From NCBI GenBank assembly GCA_018266215.1, contig JAFEAV010000012.1, positions 1 through 64,000 on the forward strand: a DNA stretch of 64,000 nucleotides, written 5' to 3'. A program made the position numbers and the translations under genes. Within the stretch, counting starts at the first letter, position 1. The number at the start of each line of letters is the position of its first letter. This DNA comes from Cyanobacteria bacterium SZAS LIN-3 (GTDB lineage Bacteria > Cyanobacteriota > Vampirovibrionia > Obscuribacterales > Obscuribacteraceae). The notes beneath the pieces are model-generated. The model saw only the letters and a list, made by a program, of their open reading frames with translations. It did not search any database and had not been told where the DNA came from. This document shows positions 7,588 through 17,145 of the stretch, one piece after another.

Positions 7588-8695
7588 CGCTCAGACTGGA
7601 GGAAATGCGACTCCATATCTGGTGCGCTTCATTGGAGTTGGGTCCGGCGGTGCTGAGGCAGACGGCGTATAGATACTTATCCGAGAGGATGTAGGCGGAT
7701 AGATGATGAATCTTGACGCCATTGGCCTCAAATGTCGACTCCCGGACAATGGCCGGGCCGCCGCCCCCGCTGCCGACGGAGCAGGATTCCTCTCCCACCT
7801 TTTGATAGTTTTTCTGGGTGAGGAAATATTTTTCCTCCAGCTGAGCGGAGAGGTCGGCAAGGCTGGCGTTTGGCCCGGACTCTCCACGGAAGACCTCGAC
7901 GGCAATGACCCTGCCTGGCTGCTCCGATGCGGCCTTAAAGAGGTGGCCCTCGCCTTCCACCACGACTTCCTTGAGATTGGCCGGATAGGACAGAGATATA
8001 CCGCCGTCGGCGGAATGCCAGGAGTGCTCGCCGACGGGGGCGGTGCTTTTTGTGGCGGTGCTCGCTGCTTTGCTGGAGCTGACGGAGCTGTTTCTACCGG
8101 TATTAGCCGAGATGCTTCTTACCGCGGTGTTCCATATTGAGCTGGCGGCCTGGTAGTCGCTCGTGGGGCAGGTCAGGGTAAGGGTGTAAACGTTTGGTCC
8201 CATCTGGAAAAGTAGATAGCGCTGGGAAAATATGGCGCCGGCCTGGCGGAAGGAGATTTCTTTTTCCAGCGCCGCTTTTGCCCCTGCTACTTGCACGGAT
8301 TTTTCGGGACTGCCTTTGAATTCCGGTAATTTGCTCCAGTAAGTCTCTTCCATAATTTTCAGCATCAGGGGCGGACTGAGTTCCGATTTTGGATTGCTCA
8401 GAGCCAGCTCGCCCCAACCGTTGCCACCGCTGAGCGTGCCGCTCAACTTGAGAATATTGTCCGGTTCGTTGGGCTGGCCGCCGATCATTGTCTTCTTCCA
8501 GCTGGAGGGATAGGTGAGCGTCAATCCGGCATCTTCCAGATTGGCATAGGTCCAGCCGTTCGCTTCTCGCTCCGAAGCCTGCGTCGGCATGATCGTACCG
8601 CCCTGCAGGCTGATGCAAAATGCCAGAGCCAGTGCGGCTGTAATCTTCGGCGATATGCTGCGTCGTTTTACGTCTTTGCTGTTATTCGCTTTCAC
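7577..8695 (-). CDS. Exported protein with two PsbP/DUF1795-like domains
   Basis: 372 residues beginning with a signal peptide (basic start, hydrophobic residues about 18-33, Ala-rich cut region near 40). Two similar domains follow, about residues 46-190 and 225-370. Each starts with a W-x(5,7)-G-[LI]-[TS]-L-[TS]-YP strand and ends with an IW...A/I..SS/SI helix, the pattern of the PsbP/Mog1-like fold. A Ser/Thr-rich linker joins them. The start is GTG 8695, with AGGAGA six bases upstream. It follows the MOSC gene's end region by position but starts 44 bp downstream of it, so it may be the last gene of the glutamate-dehydrogenase run. Function unknown; the domain call is by pattern only. Confidence 0.7.
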   Translation of the reverse strand: MKANNSKDVKRRSISPKITAALALAFCISLQGGTIMPTQASEREANGWTYANLEDAGLTLTYPSSWKKTMIGGQPNEPDNILKLSGTLSGGNGWGELALSNPKSELSPPLMLKIMEETYWSKLPEFKGSPEKSVQVAGAKAALEKEISFRQAGAIFSQRYLLFQMGPNVYTLTLTCPTSDYQAASSIWNTAVRSISANTGRNSSVSSSKAASTATKSTAPVGEHSWHSADGGISLSYPANLKEVVVEGEGHLFKAASEQPGRVIAVEVFRGESGPNASLADLSAQLEEKYFLTQKNYQKVGEESCSVGSGGGGPAIVRESTFEANGVKIHHLSAYILSDKYLYAVCLSTAGPNSNEAHQIWSRISSSLSVKH

Positions 8696-8739
8696 AATCT
8701 TCTCCTGTCGAATGAGCCCCGGCTTGCCTTGCCGGGGAG

Positions 8740-9570
8740 CTACAGTACCTGCACCGGTGCGCCCACTTGTATCGAGCCGCTACCTCTAAAAATGGCGTTT
8801 TGACCAAACATGATTTTGCCGTTTTGCTTGCGATAATTGGCCAGGGTCCTGAGTGGCTCTTTGCCTGCCTCGGCGCATTCCTGATCGATTGTCGTAATGG
8901 TACAGCGGGCGCAGGGTTTAACCAGAGCCAATTCTATTTCGCCGATTTTGATTTTATTCCACTGGTCTTCGGCAAAGGGCTTGCCACCACTGGTAGTGAT
9001 ATTGGGGCGGAAGCGATTCATCAGGATCGGATATTCCAGACGTTCGTTCAAATCTTTCAATGATTCTTCGCTGATGATAAGCAGCGGAAAGCCATCGGCA
9101 AAGCCGACGATGTTTTCCTTGCCTGGCGCATAACGGCCGTCTACCTGCCGTCTGTAGCCATGCACCATGCGCACCAGTTTCACCGCTTGCCCCAGATAAT
9201 CACTGAGTGCGGAGTTGATTTCATCGCTTTCCACAGTTGCCCGGGCCCGGTCACTCCAGACGCTGACCATAACGGTCTTTGCTTTGTCTTCCTTGCTCGT
9301 ACTGTCGTAAGCAACTGGCTCAAGCGGCACGGCCAGCACCTGCGCTGATCCGGGCAGACGCAGGGTCAGGCGCCCGGCATCTTCGTCAATGCTGGTCTCA
9401 ATCAAAGCCATGCGCGCGATTTCGCGCTGCGTCAGGAAGCGATTATCACTGTCGACAATCATCCATTCGCGATCGTATTTGAAACCTCTTGGCCCCAGAT
9501 CGGCTTCGCTCAGGGCGATGCCGCCCAGACTCTTAACCGGGTAAATAAACAGTCCCGTTACCTTAATCAT
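8740..9570 (-). CDS. MOSC domain protein (YcbX / mARC-like)
   Basis: 276 residues. The N-terminal MOSC_N beta-barrel begins IYPVKSLGGIALSEADLGPRGFKYDREWMIVD, and the MOSC domain contains RFRPNI and a CARCTITTID motif whose cysteine normally binds the molybdenum cofactor. YcbX/mARC proteins reduce N-hydroxylated compounds with electrons from a partner reductase. No ferredoxin domain is fused here, unlike in E. coli YcbX. The start is ATG 9570: its ATGATTAA overlaps the stop of the upstream gene by eight bases, a sign of translational coupling. A longer reading frame to 9615 would intrude into that gene. Confidence 0.88.
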   Translation of the reverse strand: MIKVTGLFIYPVKSLGGIALSEADLGPRGFKYDREWMIVDSDNRFLTQREIARMALIETSIDEDAGRLTLRLPGSAQVLAVPLEPVAYDSTSKEDKAKTVMVSVWSDRARATVESDEINSALSDYLGQAVKLVRMVHGYRRQVDGRYAPGKENIVGFADGFPLLIISEESLKDLNERLEYPILMNRFRPNITTSGGKPFAEDQWNKIKIGEIELALVKPCARCTITTIDQECAEAGKEPLRTLANYRKQNGKIMFGQNAIFRGSGSIQVGAPVQVL

Positions 9571-10867
9571 CGTTCTTGTCGTCCGCTCCGTCAGCCTTTC
9601 CTTCGCTGTGTTCAAATACCTGTTCCAGGCTGCCCTGCTCCGTGCTGTAAGCGAGATGGTCGGATTCTACCGCACGGATTTGCACCGATGGTGCAAACTC
9701 CTGCCGCTCCGCCAGCTTGCTGCGCATTTCTCGATCCGGATTTTGGACAAGTTTGGCCGCTTCTTCTCTTTCATAATTGCGGATCTTGATGCGCTGATTG
9801 AGTATACCCTGCCAGATATTGCGGCACAGTGGGATTAAAACAAACAGCGAACTGTACCCGATCAGAAGCAGCGTCCACTGCGCCCCCGGCAGTCTGAGCG
9901 GGAAGAGATGATTGAAAATAAAATAGAGCCACCAGGTGCCGAAGAGATTCAGACCCGCCACCACATAAATGCGATGGAGAGCGTCTTTGGACAAATTGGT
10001 GAATTTCCACAATTCTTCCTTGAGATAACCCTCGGTCGGCGCGAAGTTTGTCTGACCGGCACTCTGCGCGTCGGTGGTTACTTGCAGCGAGGGGAAAATA
10101 TAGGCAATGCGTCCCTTGGCCGTGACTACGGGCTGGCCTTCGAAGCGCGTCAGCACGGGCAGTATCAGATCGTCATCGTCGAGCTCCGGCCCGATGTACG
10201 GTGCCAGTTGTTCCTGTATGACCACGCCGCCGTTTTCTCTGATTGTCTGAGCCGTAAGTTGCCATTTTTGTTCTTCCAGATTTGTGTTGGGATTGCCGTC
10301 GCCAAACAAAAAGGAAAAGCAATCAATAAAGAAATTACCCTTGCTTTTGCCCGAGCCTTTGATCTGATAGTTGCGCGTTTGTGGCCTGGGGGCGTTCATT
10401 TGCTCCACCGTGCCCCAGAAGAGCAAGTCGCGGAAGATAAGCAAATTGAAAAAATCGAATATTTCACCGAGACTGAAATCTTCTCGGTCGTTTCCCATCT
10501 GGCTGCCGACAATCGCCAGCACTATAAAGGCGATGATGACAATGACCAGAGAGAGACTGAGAAAGATGCCGAAGGAGAGTTTGAGCAGATAAAAGACGGC
10601 GGTAAAAATGCGCTCGGCGACCGAGGCGCAGAAGGCTCGAATGCCCGTAGCCAGATAGGCGGACTGGAAGTTGTTTTTGAAGCGATAGGCAATGTCGCCG
10701 GCGTCCGATACTTCCAGGTGCCCACCGGTCTCCTGGGCAATGGTGTTAAGCATCGCCGTGCTGCTGGTCATGGGCAGACCCGTTTTGCTGGCGACGTCGG
10801 CGGCCGTCACCCGGTGGCCGAGATCCGAGATCGCTTTGATGACAGTCTTCTTCTCGTCGCGCAGCAT
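9563..10867 (-). CDS. Winged-helix-like membrane protein of a cyanobacterial/plastid family
   Basis: 434 residues. Residues 1-65 form a winged-helix-like domain (VIKAISDLGHRVTAADVASKTGLP...GGHLEVSDAGDIAYRF). A hydrophobic pair of helices follows near 95-120, then a soluble stretch with a second similar unit (about 205-255, ending TAKGRIAYIFP), two more membrane helices near 305-350, and a charged tail. I recognise the layout from a conserved cyanobacterial and chloroplast family that plant annotation calls 'iron-sulfur cluster biosynthesis family protein' (At5g03900-like); that name is not experimentally secure. It is 22 bp downstream of the OPT gene and overlaps the MOSC gene, so co-transcription is likely. 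Confidence 0.6.
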   Translation of the reverse strand: MLRDEKKTVIKAISDLGHRVTAADVASKTGLPMTSSTAMLNTIAQETGGHLEVSDAGDIAYRFKNNFQSAYLATGIRAFCASVAERIFTAVFYLLKLSFGIFLSLSLVIVIIAFIVLAIVGSQMGNDREDFSLGEIFDFFNLLIFRDLLFWGTVEQMNAPRPQTRNYQIKGSGKSKGNFFIDCFSFLFGDGNPNTNLEEQKWQLTAQTIRENGGVVIQEQLAPYIGPELDDDDLILPVLTRFEGQPVVTAKGRIAYIFPSLQVTTDAQSAGQTNFAPTEGYLKEELWKFTNLSKDALHRIYVVAGLNLFGTWWLYFIFNHLFPLRLPGAQWTLLLIGYSSLFVLIPLCRNIWQGILNQRIKIRNYEREEAAKLVQNPDREMRSKLAERQEFAPSVQIRAVESDHLAYSTEQGSLEQVFEHSEGKADGADDKNDD

Positions 10868-10889
10868 GAAAGGCCGTTTTTAACCGGTT

Positions 10890-12791
10890 TTAGTGATGGG
10901 TAAGGGCGGCGGCCGCCGTTATGATGGCGATTATTGCGCACATTAGAGATTCCCCTGCCACCGCCCCTGATGCTACCGGCACGACATAGAGTTCGGCGTT
11001 TTTGCTGGAAATGCGGGACCAGATTTCTGCGATAACGGCTCCGATGAAAAATGCCAGGGCGTTTTGAAAGGGCATGACCCAGGAAAGACCAAGACCCATG
11101 GCCGAGGGTATGAAAGGCCGGACCGACTTGCTTACTTTTTTCTCGGCGATGGAAAGGGCTATGCCCAGAAGTCCACCGATGAGCATGCCGTAGCGAGCAG
11201 TCATGGGAATGTTGTCGATGCCCAGACTGAGGGCTGTGGCAACGGCCTTCCAGATATTGACCGAGGGCGGCTCAAAAGCGTCCAGGGCAGCTTTGTCCGG
11301 CACCATCAGGTACCAGGCGGGGATAATCGCCGCCACACCAAAAAAGACACCCGAGAGCTGGGCAATAAATTGTTTGCGCGGATTGGCGCCAAGCAAATAA
11401 CCGCTCTTTAAATCGGTGAGCAGATCAGCAGAGCTGGAGGCGATATTGGCTGTTACTGAGGCGGCCATGAGATTGGTGACAATTGCTTTTGGTGCCAGTA
11501 CGGCTACGGTGAGCTGGGTGATTTTGCCCATGGCGCTCATCGGTGTGACATCAGTCTCGCCCGTGGCCCGACAGGCTACCAGGGCCAGGAGGAAACTCAA
11601 GCTGACTGTGATGAAGCCGATGTGCGGAGCAATGGAAAAGGCTACATATTGCAAAATAATGCTGGCGATGGCCAGGGGGATAATGCCGATGACGAGCCAT
11701 TTGACCGGCACTTCGATATCGGAGTGATCGACGACGACGCTGCCTTCCTGGCCGGCGGGGGTCTTTTTCAAGACACTGAAGCTGCGCATTATTGTGCGCC
11801 ATTCCAGGGCCATGGCCGTCAAACCGGATGTGACCATGATGGCCGAGCCCGTCCACAGGGCCCATTCTTTGATCAGGCCGTGGGGATTGCTAATCTGTCC
11901 GGCGGCCAGGGCCTGCGGCCCGAAGTAGAAATAGAGGGCCAGGGAGCCAATCAGCATGGAAGCGGAAACGCGCAGACCGACAAGCATGCCCGCTCCTATT
12001 AGAAGCAGGCTCGGTTCAAAACCAAAGCCCGGCGTTTCTTCCAGGTTGACATTCATCCAGCGTATCTTGAAGGGGATGATCTCCGGCAGTTTCAGTTTGG
12101 CCGCCAGCTGCCAGGCAAACTCGCCCTTGGACATAAATCCGGTGATGGCGGCTATGGCCATCGCAATTACAAGTGAATACGCTTGCTTGGTTGCTTCCAG
12201 ACTCTGGGCATGCAAACTTTTCAGGGTCTGGGCGGCGGCGATGCCGCTGGGAAAGGCCAGTTTCTCCACATTGATCATTTGCTTCTTCATCGGCACCGCT
12301 AGAAATACTCCAAGCAGAGCGGAGATGACGGTCCAGGGCAGGACCACCTGCCAGGGCTGGTGGTGCCCCTGGATCATGAGCAGCGCACCAAAAGCCAGAC
12401 CCACAGTCGCTCCGGTTGAGTAGCCGGCGGAGGAAGCGGCCGACTGCATGCAATTGTTTTCCAGTATGGACATGTCCGATACGTTGCGGAAGACAAAACG
12501 CACCAGCCGCCAGATGACAAAGGACAGGACGCAGGCGGTGATGGCAACACCGAAGGCCCAGCCTACTTTGAGCATAGTGTAGAGATTGGAAATGGACATG
12601 ACGGCGCCGAGCAGTCCGCCCATCAGCACCGCCCGCAGTGTCAGCTGCGGCACCTTGTCTCCCTGGTATACATGCGTGTACCAGTACTCTTCACTGTTTT
12701 CGTCGACCGGCTCGACTACCAGCCTGGGCAGGCCTTCGGCTGCTTCGCCCGGTGTTTGCGCCAGTTCGGACATCTCATTTGCATCGGACAT
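10890..12791 (-). CDS. OPT-family oligopeptide/metal-chelate transporter
   Basis: 633 residues with a short acidic cytoplasmic head (1-45) and about 14-16 membrane helices. The motif NLYTMLKVGWAFGVAITACVLSF and later GLGLSWVMPFQNALAFFIGA are typical of bacterial OPT transporters, which import small peptides or peptide-like metal chelates with protons. Direction and cargo are not shown by sequence. The gene starts 21 bp after the glutamate dehydrogenase gene ends and is followed by the winged-helix membrane gene after 22 bp. A link of peptide uptake to amino acid catabolism by the neighbouring dehydrogenase is plausible. Confidence 0.9.
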   Translation of the reverse strand: MSDANEMSELAQTPGEAAEGLPRLVVEPVDENSEEYWYTHVYQGDKVPQLTLRAVLMGGLLGAVMSISNLYTMLKVGWAFGVAITACVLSFVIWRLVRFVFRNVSDMSILENNCMQSAASSAGYSTGATVGLAFGALLMIQGHHQPWQVVLPWTVISALLGVFLAVPMKKQMINVEKLAFPSGIAAAQTLKSLHAQSLEATKQAYSLVIAMAIAAITGFMSKGEFAWQLAAKLKLPEIIPFKIRWMNVNLEETPGFGFEPSLLLIGAGMLVGLRVSASMLIGSLALYFYFGPQALAAGQISNPHGLIKEWALWTGSAIMVTSGLTAMALEWRTIMRSFSVLKKTPAGQEGSVVVDHSDIEVPVKWLVIGIIPLAIASIILQYVAFSIAPHIGFITVSLSFLLALVACRATGETDVTPMSAMGKITQLTVAVLAPKAIVTNLMAASVTANIASSSADLLTDLKSGYLLGANPRKQFIAQLSGVFFGVAAIIPAWYLMVPDKAALDAFEPPSVNIWKAVATALSLGIDNIPMTARYGMLIGGLLGIALSIAEKKVSKSVRPFIPSAMGLGLSWVMPFQNALAFFIGAVIAEIWSRISSKNAELYVVPVASGAVAGESLMCAIIAIITAAAALTHH

Positions 12792-12812
12792 AGCGGTTGT
12801 ATTCGCCTTTAT

Positions 12813-14105
<1,293 letters not shown>

Positions 14106-14122
14106 TTAGCACTTTGAGCAAT

Positions 14123-14722
14123 TTAAAATACGCCCACGGCAAACGGCGAAGTTGAGCGGAACAGATAGGAGGCCTGGAGGGCTGCCTGTTCGGCGCTGTA
14201 GACGTGCGTTTTTGTGTAGGCTTCAACATGACGGTGCACAAAATCAATTCTGTCGCTCGGCGACATGGCCGGCACGCGGATCACTTTGACATTTCTGCTG
14301 GCATAGCAATTTTCCAGCACGCCAGATATTTGATGGGTGAAGGCCAGATTTTCCCGACGCACATCCGTCTCGTCAAAGAAGTCCAGGGGCTCGACCAGGA
14401 AGGCCACCGAATATTGTGAGGCATCGAGCGAGTCAAAGACCTGCGGGATTGGCATCTGGTCGACAACATAATAGGCTTCGCCGTCGAAGAGGCCGCGGTC
14501 CAGGATTATCGGTTTGTCAAATTCCAGGATGGACGCTTCGGCCGATTGCTGGCGACGCAGTACTTCGGCTTGAAACTTGCGGCGGTCTACCCAGGGCAGA
14601 TACTTGCCCTCGTTGATCACCTGGGTGGCGATTTCGTGGATGACTTTGAAGCCACGATTGGCCAGACCGGTGACGATTGTTGTCTTGCCTACCGACGGTC
14701 CGCCCGTAATTACAAATTTCAT
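14123..14722 (-). CDS. P-loop NTPase, AAA_28 / NadR-kinase-like
   Basis: About 199 residues. The Walker A motif GGPSVGKTT lies at the very start, a Walker B-like PIILDRGLFDGEAYY sits near residue 95, and a DETDVRRENLAFTHQISGVLENCY segment resembles the AAA_28 family (NadR ribosylnicotinamide-kinase-like and TTD14-like ATP/GTP-binding proteins). These are small-molecule kinases or nucleotide-binding regulators; the substrate is not evident. ATG 14722 is the best start because the P-loop follows at once; a GTG at 14734 is an alternative. It lies 44 bp upstream of the glutamate dehydrogenase start, on the same strand. Confidence 0.8.
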   Translation of the reverse strand: MKFVITGGPSVGKTTIVTGLANRGFKVIHEIATQVINEGKYLPWVDRRKFQAEVLRRQQSAEASILEFDKPIILDRGLFDGEAYYVVDQMPIPQVFDSLDASQYSVAFLVEPLDFFDETDVRRENLAFTHQISGVLENCYASRNVKVIRVPAMSPSDRIDFVHRHVEAYTKTHVYSAEQAALQASYLFRSTSPFAVGVF

Positions 14723-14816
14723 CCTGGATACCACCGATGCAAGGGTTGAGGGTTGTAAGTATTATTCGAGAGTAAGTATTTTCCAGGCGGATAACAAGGT
14801 GATTTATCTAAGGTTT

Positions 14817-14830
14817 GGGGGAATTCCCCC
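14817..14830. terminator. GGGGGAATTCCCCC palindrome, possible weak terminator of the patatin gene
   Basis: A perfect 14-bp palindrome nine bases past the patatin stop. As RNA it would form five G-C pairs with an AATT loop. No T-run follows on either strand, so a role in termination is only possible. Confidence 0.25.
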
Positions 14831-14838
14831 ACCCCTTG

Positions 14839-15909
14839 CTAAGGCCGCTCCAGTCTCTTCAAAAGCTGTTGAACGCTGGAAGCGCCGACGGCGTCGCCGG
14901 CTTGCATTGCCCGCCTGGCATCATCGAGGTTAGTTGATAGCAAGTTAATGCCGGAGACCTCCGGGGCAATGACCATATCCGCCTTATCCAGGTCTTTTTT
15001 CTCGACCGCGGAGAGCACCACTTCCAGGCTGCGCTCAGCCGAGCTGCCGATTTTGCGAAAGTGGGAAGCGGTCCAGGTGTCAAAATTGCCGTAGGTGTCC
15101 ACGGCCAGGACAAAGGCATCCCCCATTCGCTCGGCCATGGCCCGGGCTTGCAAGGTGGGCAGATTAGCGCAGGGACCGCCGTCCACCAGGAGATAGCAGT
15201 CTTTTGTGTCGTCTTTGATGCCGCCCGGCAGGCGGGTGAAATCCTTCTTTGTCATCAGCACCGGTCGCCGCAGGAAGGGCACCGCGCTGGAGGCCTGGAT
15301 GGCACGCCCCAGATTGCCCCTGTCGACGGCCACGGGCTCGGCAGTGAGCAGGTCCGTGCAGACGGCTTCAAATTGAATCGGTAATTGTTGGATCAAGAGG
15401 TCCGGATTGTTGCGATTAGTATCCAGATTGCGCACTTTTTTATTGATGAAAATTGCGAATTTATTGCCGTGATATAGACCATCGTAGGGATGATGACCGA
15501 AGGCGTGGGGGATGTACATCAGTGGTGCAATCACCAGGCGGAAGACGACCGGAACGGTCAGGTATGAGCGCATCAAAGCCTTGCTGAAGAAGACCTCTTC
15601 AATCTGGTCCGGGGTCATGCCGGCACTGTAAAGACCGCCGATTACAGCACCGATACTGGTGCCGACTATACCGTCGATTTTGACGTGATTTTTTTCCAGT
15701 TGGCGCAGCACGCCGATGTGGGCGGCACCGCGGGTGCCACCACCGCCGAGGCAGAGCACGAGCTTTTTGCCCGGTCCCTTCGTCGCGGGGTCGGACGGCT
15801 TGTTTTGAGCCCTCACCTCATCAATCATCAAACTGTTGGCCAGAGCCAACAGGAGCGCCACAAAAAGGATAGATTGTGCCTTGTGGCGGCGCAGATGGAA
15901 AAATGTCAT
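14839..15909 (-). CDS. Exported patatin-like phospholipase
   Basis: 356 residues. A signal peptide occupies residues 1-34 (FVALLLALANSLMIDEVRA). The patatin fold is complete: oxyanion loop GGGGTRG at 55-61, nucleophile Ser85 in GTSIG, and the aspartate of the dyad in VDGG near residue 245. Bacterial relatives (RssA, PlpD and NTE-like) hydrolyse acyl chains from phospholipids. There is no C-terminal beta-barrel, so it is not a type V autotransporter; it should act in the periplasm or at the envelope. ATG 15909 is the only reasonable start. The neighbouring fatty acid desaturase is divergent, giving a loose lipid theme. Confidence 0.9.
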   Translation of the reverse strand: MTFFHLRRHKAQSILFVALLLALANSLMIDEVRAQNKPSDPATKGPGKKLVLCLGGGGTRGAAHIGVLRQLEKNHVKIDGIVGTSIGAVIGGLYSAGMTPDQIEEVFFSKALMRSYLTVPVVFRLVIAPLMYIPHAFGHHPYDGLYHGNKFAIFINKKVRNLDTNRNNPDLLIQQLPIQFEAVCTDLLTAEPVAVDRGNLGRAIQASSAVPFLRRPVLMTKKDFTRLPGGIKDDTKDCYLLVDGGPCANLPTLQARAMAERMGDAFVLAVDTYGNFDTWTASHFRKIGSSAERSLEVVLSAVEKKDLDKADMVIAPEVSGINLLSTNLDDARRAMQAGDAVGASSVQQLLKRLERP

Positions 15910-16079
15910 GATTGTAAAGTAACCCGAGGACGCGTACCGCTGATTAATTATTAGGACTGGCCTTAGCGAAAGGCGCCTTTTCTTTATTTTAATTCGTGTA
16001 ATCGTCCTTTAGTATGAGGTACTGACAAGCCTCTACATGTTATAAATACACTCTATGACCCTGCTCTGGGGTAGGTAAA

Positions 16080-16095
16080 CAGGCTCGTAGGCCTG
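16080..16095 (+). promoter_or_regulatory. Leader hairpin just before the desaturase ribosome binding site
   Basis: CAGGC (16080-16084), loop TCGTAG and GCCTG (16091-16095) form a 5-bp stem ending two bases before the AGGGGG ribosome binding site at 16098-16103. It could modulate translation. It is a short stem, so chance is possible. Confidence 0.3.
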
Positions 16096-16111
16096 ACAGG
16101 GGGCTCTTATT

Positions 16112-17059
16112 TTGGATTCATCACACTGGTTCAACCTGGCACGGATAGGCGAATTTGCCGCCTGGTTCATGGGCACTATGCTCTACCTGGGCATGGGCAT
16201 CACACTCGGTTATCACCGATTGCTGACGCATAGATCGCTAAAAGTGCCGCGGTTCGTAATGTACTTTTGGGTAGCCGGCGGTTATCTGGCATTGATGGGA
16301 GCGCCCATCAGTTGGGTGGCTGTGCACAGACTGCACCATCAGAAGTCGGATCAAGATGGAGATCCGCATTCACCCCGTGATGGCTTTGAACACGCACTCT
16401 ACAAGTGGATGTTCACGATGCATGATCGCCAGCCACCAGAGGAAGTGCGCAAGCAAGTAACCGACTTGATTGATGATCCGGTACTGAAAATTTTCGGTAT
16501 CGACCACTCGGCCAAGCAAGCGCAACTTTGTTTATGGGTAAATATTCTGGTCCGTGTGGGCATCTTGCTCCTCTTTGGTCCAGTCGCATTCGTCGCCAAT
16601 TTGCTCGCTTCCATTACAGTTTTCTGGAGCCCGCAATTCGTCAACACTTTCTGTCATCTTCAAAATCACGGCTATCGCAATTTTGAAGTTCGTGACGACA
16701 GTCGTAATGTCCCCTGGGTGGGCCTTCTGGCCATGGGCGAAGGCTGGCACAATAACCACCACGCCATGCCGCGTTCGGCGCGTCACGGTGTCAGATGGTT
16801 CGAGTTTGATATCACCTGGTGCACAATCTGGTTGATGGAAAAATTGGGCATAGCTACCGAAGTCGTACGTCCTTCCATGCAGCCGACGTCCGCTGTTTCT
16901 GTTGCCAGAGCTGCAGCCGTTAAGGCTCGTGATGATGGCGCCGAGCTCGTGAACAAGGCCAGAGAAGAAGGTGCCGAACTGGTCAAGGCCGCTGAAAACG
17001 CAATCAGCAACGCAGCAGCCAAAGCCATCCCGACACCAAGCGAAGCTAACGCTCCTTAA
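16112..17059 (+). CDS. Membrane fatty acid desaturase with a helical repeat tail
   Basis: 315 residues. Three histidine boxes of the di-iron desaturase family are present: HRLLTH (35-40), HRLHH (72-76) and EGWHNNHH (around 215), with membrane helices between them. This is the delta-9 acyl-CoA/acyl-lipid type that introduces a cis double bond into membrane fatty acids. After the catalytic part comes a tail of about 45 residues made of 11-residue units (VKARDDGAELV, NKAREEGAELV, KAAENAISNAA), which should form an amphipathic helix. The start is TTG 16112 with AGGGGG eight bases upstream; the next ATG would remove the first helix. A strong terminator follows. Confidence 0.93.
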   Translation: MDSSHWFNLARIGEFAAWFMGTMLYLGMGITLGYHRLLTHRSLKVPRFVMYFWVAGGYLALMGAPISWVAVHRLHHQKSDQDGDPHSPRDGFEHALYKWMFTMHDRQPPEEVRKQVTDLIDDPVLKIFGIDHSAKQAQLCLWVNILVRVGILLLFGPVAFVANLLASITVFWSPQFVNTFCHLQNHGYRNFEVRDDSRNVPWVGLLAMGEGWHNNHHAMPRSARHGVRWFEFDITWCTIWLMEKLGIATEVVRPSMQPTSAVSVARAAAVKARDDGAELVNKAREEGAELVKAAENAISNAAAKAIPTPSEANAP

Positions 17060-17086
17060 GCTCCCTCAAAGAGAATGATAATAATG

Positions 17087-17115
17087 AAAAGGCCGGCGCT
17101 ATGCCGGCCTTTTTG
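17087..17115. terminator. Rho-independent terminator after the desaturase gene, probably bidirectional
   Basis: GGCCGGC (17091-17097), loop GCTAT and GCCGGCC (17103-17109) form a perfect 7-bp GC stem, followed by TTTTT and preceded by AAAA. It ends the desaturase transcript and, read in reverse, can also end the convergent mmsA transcript that stops at 17146. Confidence 0.92.
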
Positions 17116-17145
17116 TTGTTATCGAATTTCACCCGCGAGCAAGGA

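Noticed and set aside
15960-15990. Plus-strand terminator: GCCTT-AGCGA-AAGGC followed by a T-rich run
   Set aside because: No plus-strand gene lies upstream; the region is the divergent gap between patatin and desaturase genes. It could only stop antisense transcripts.
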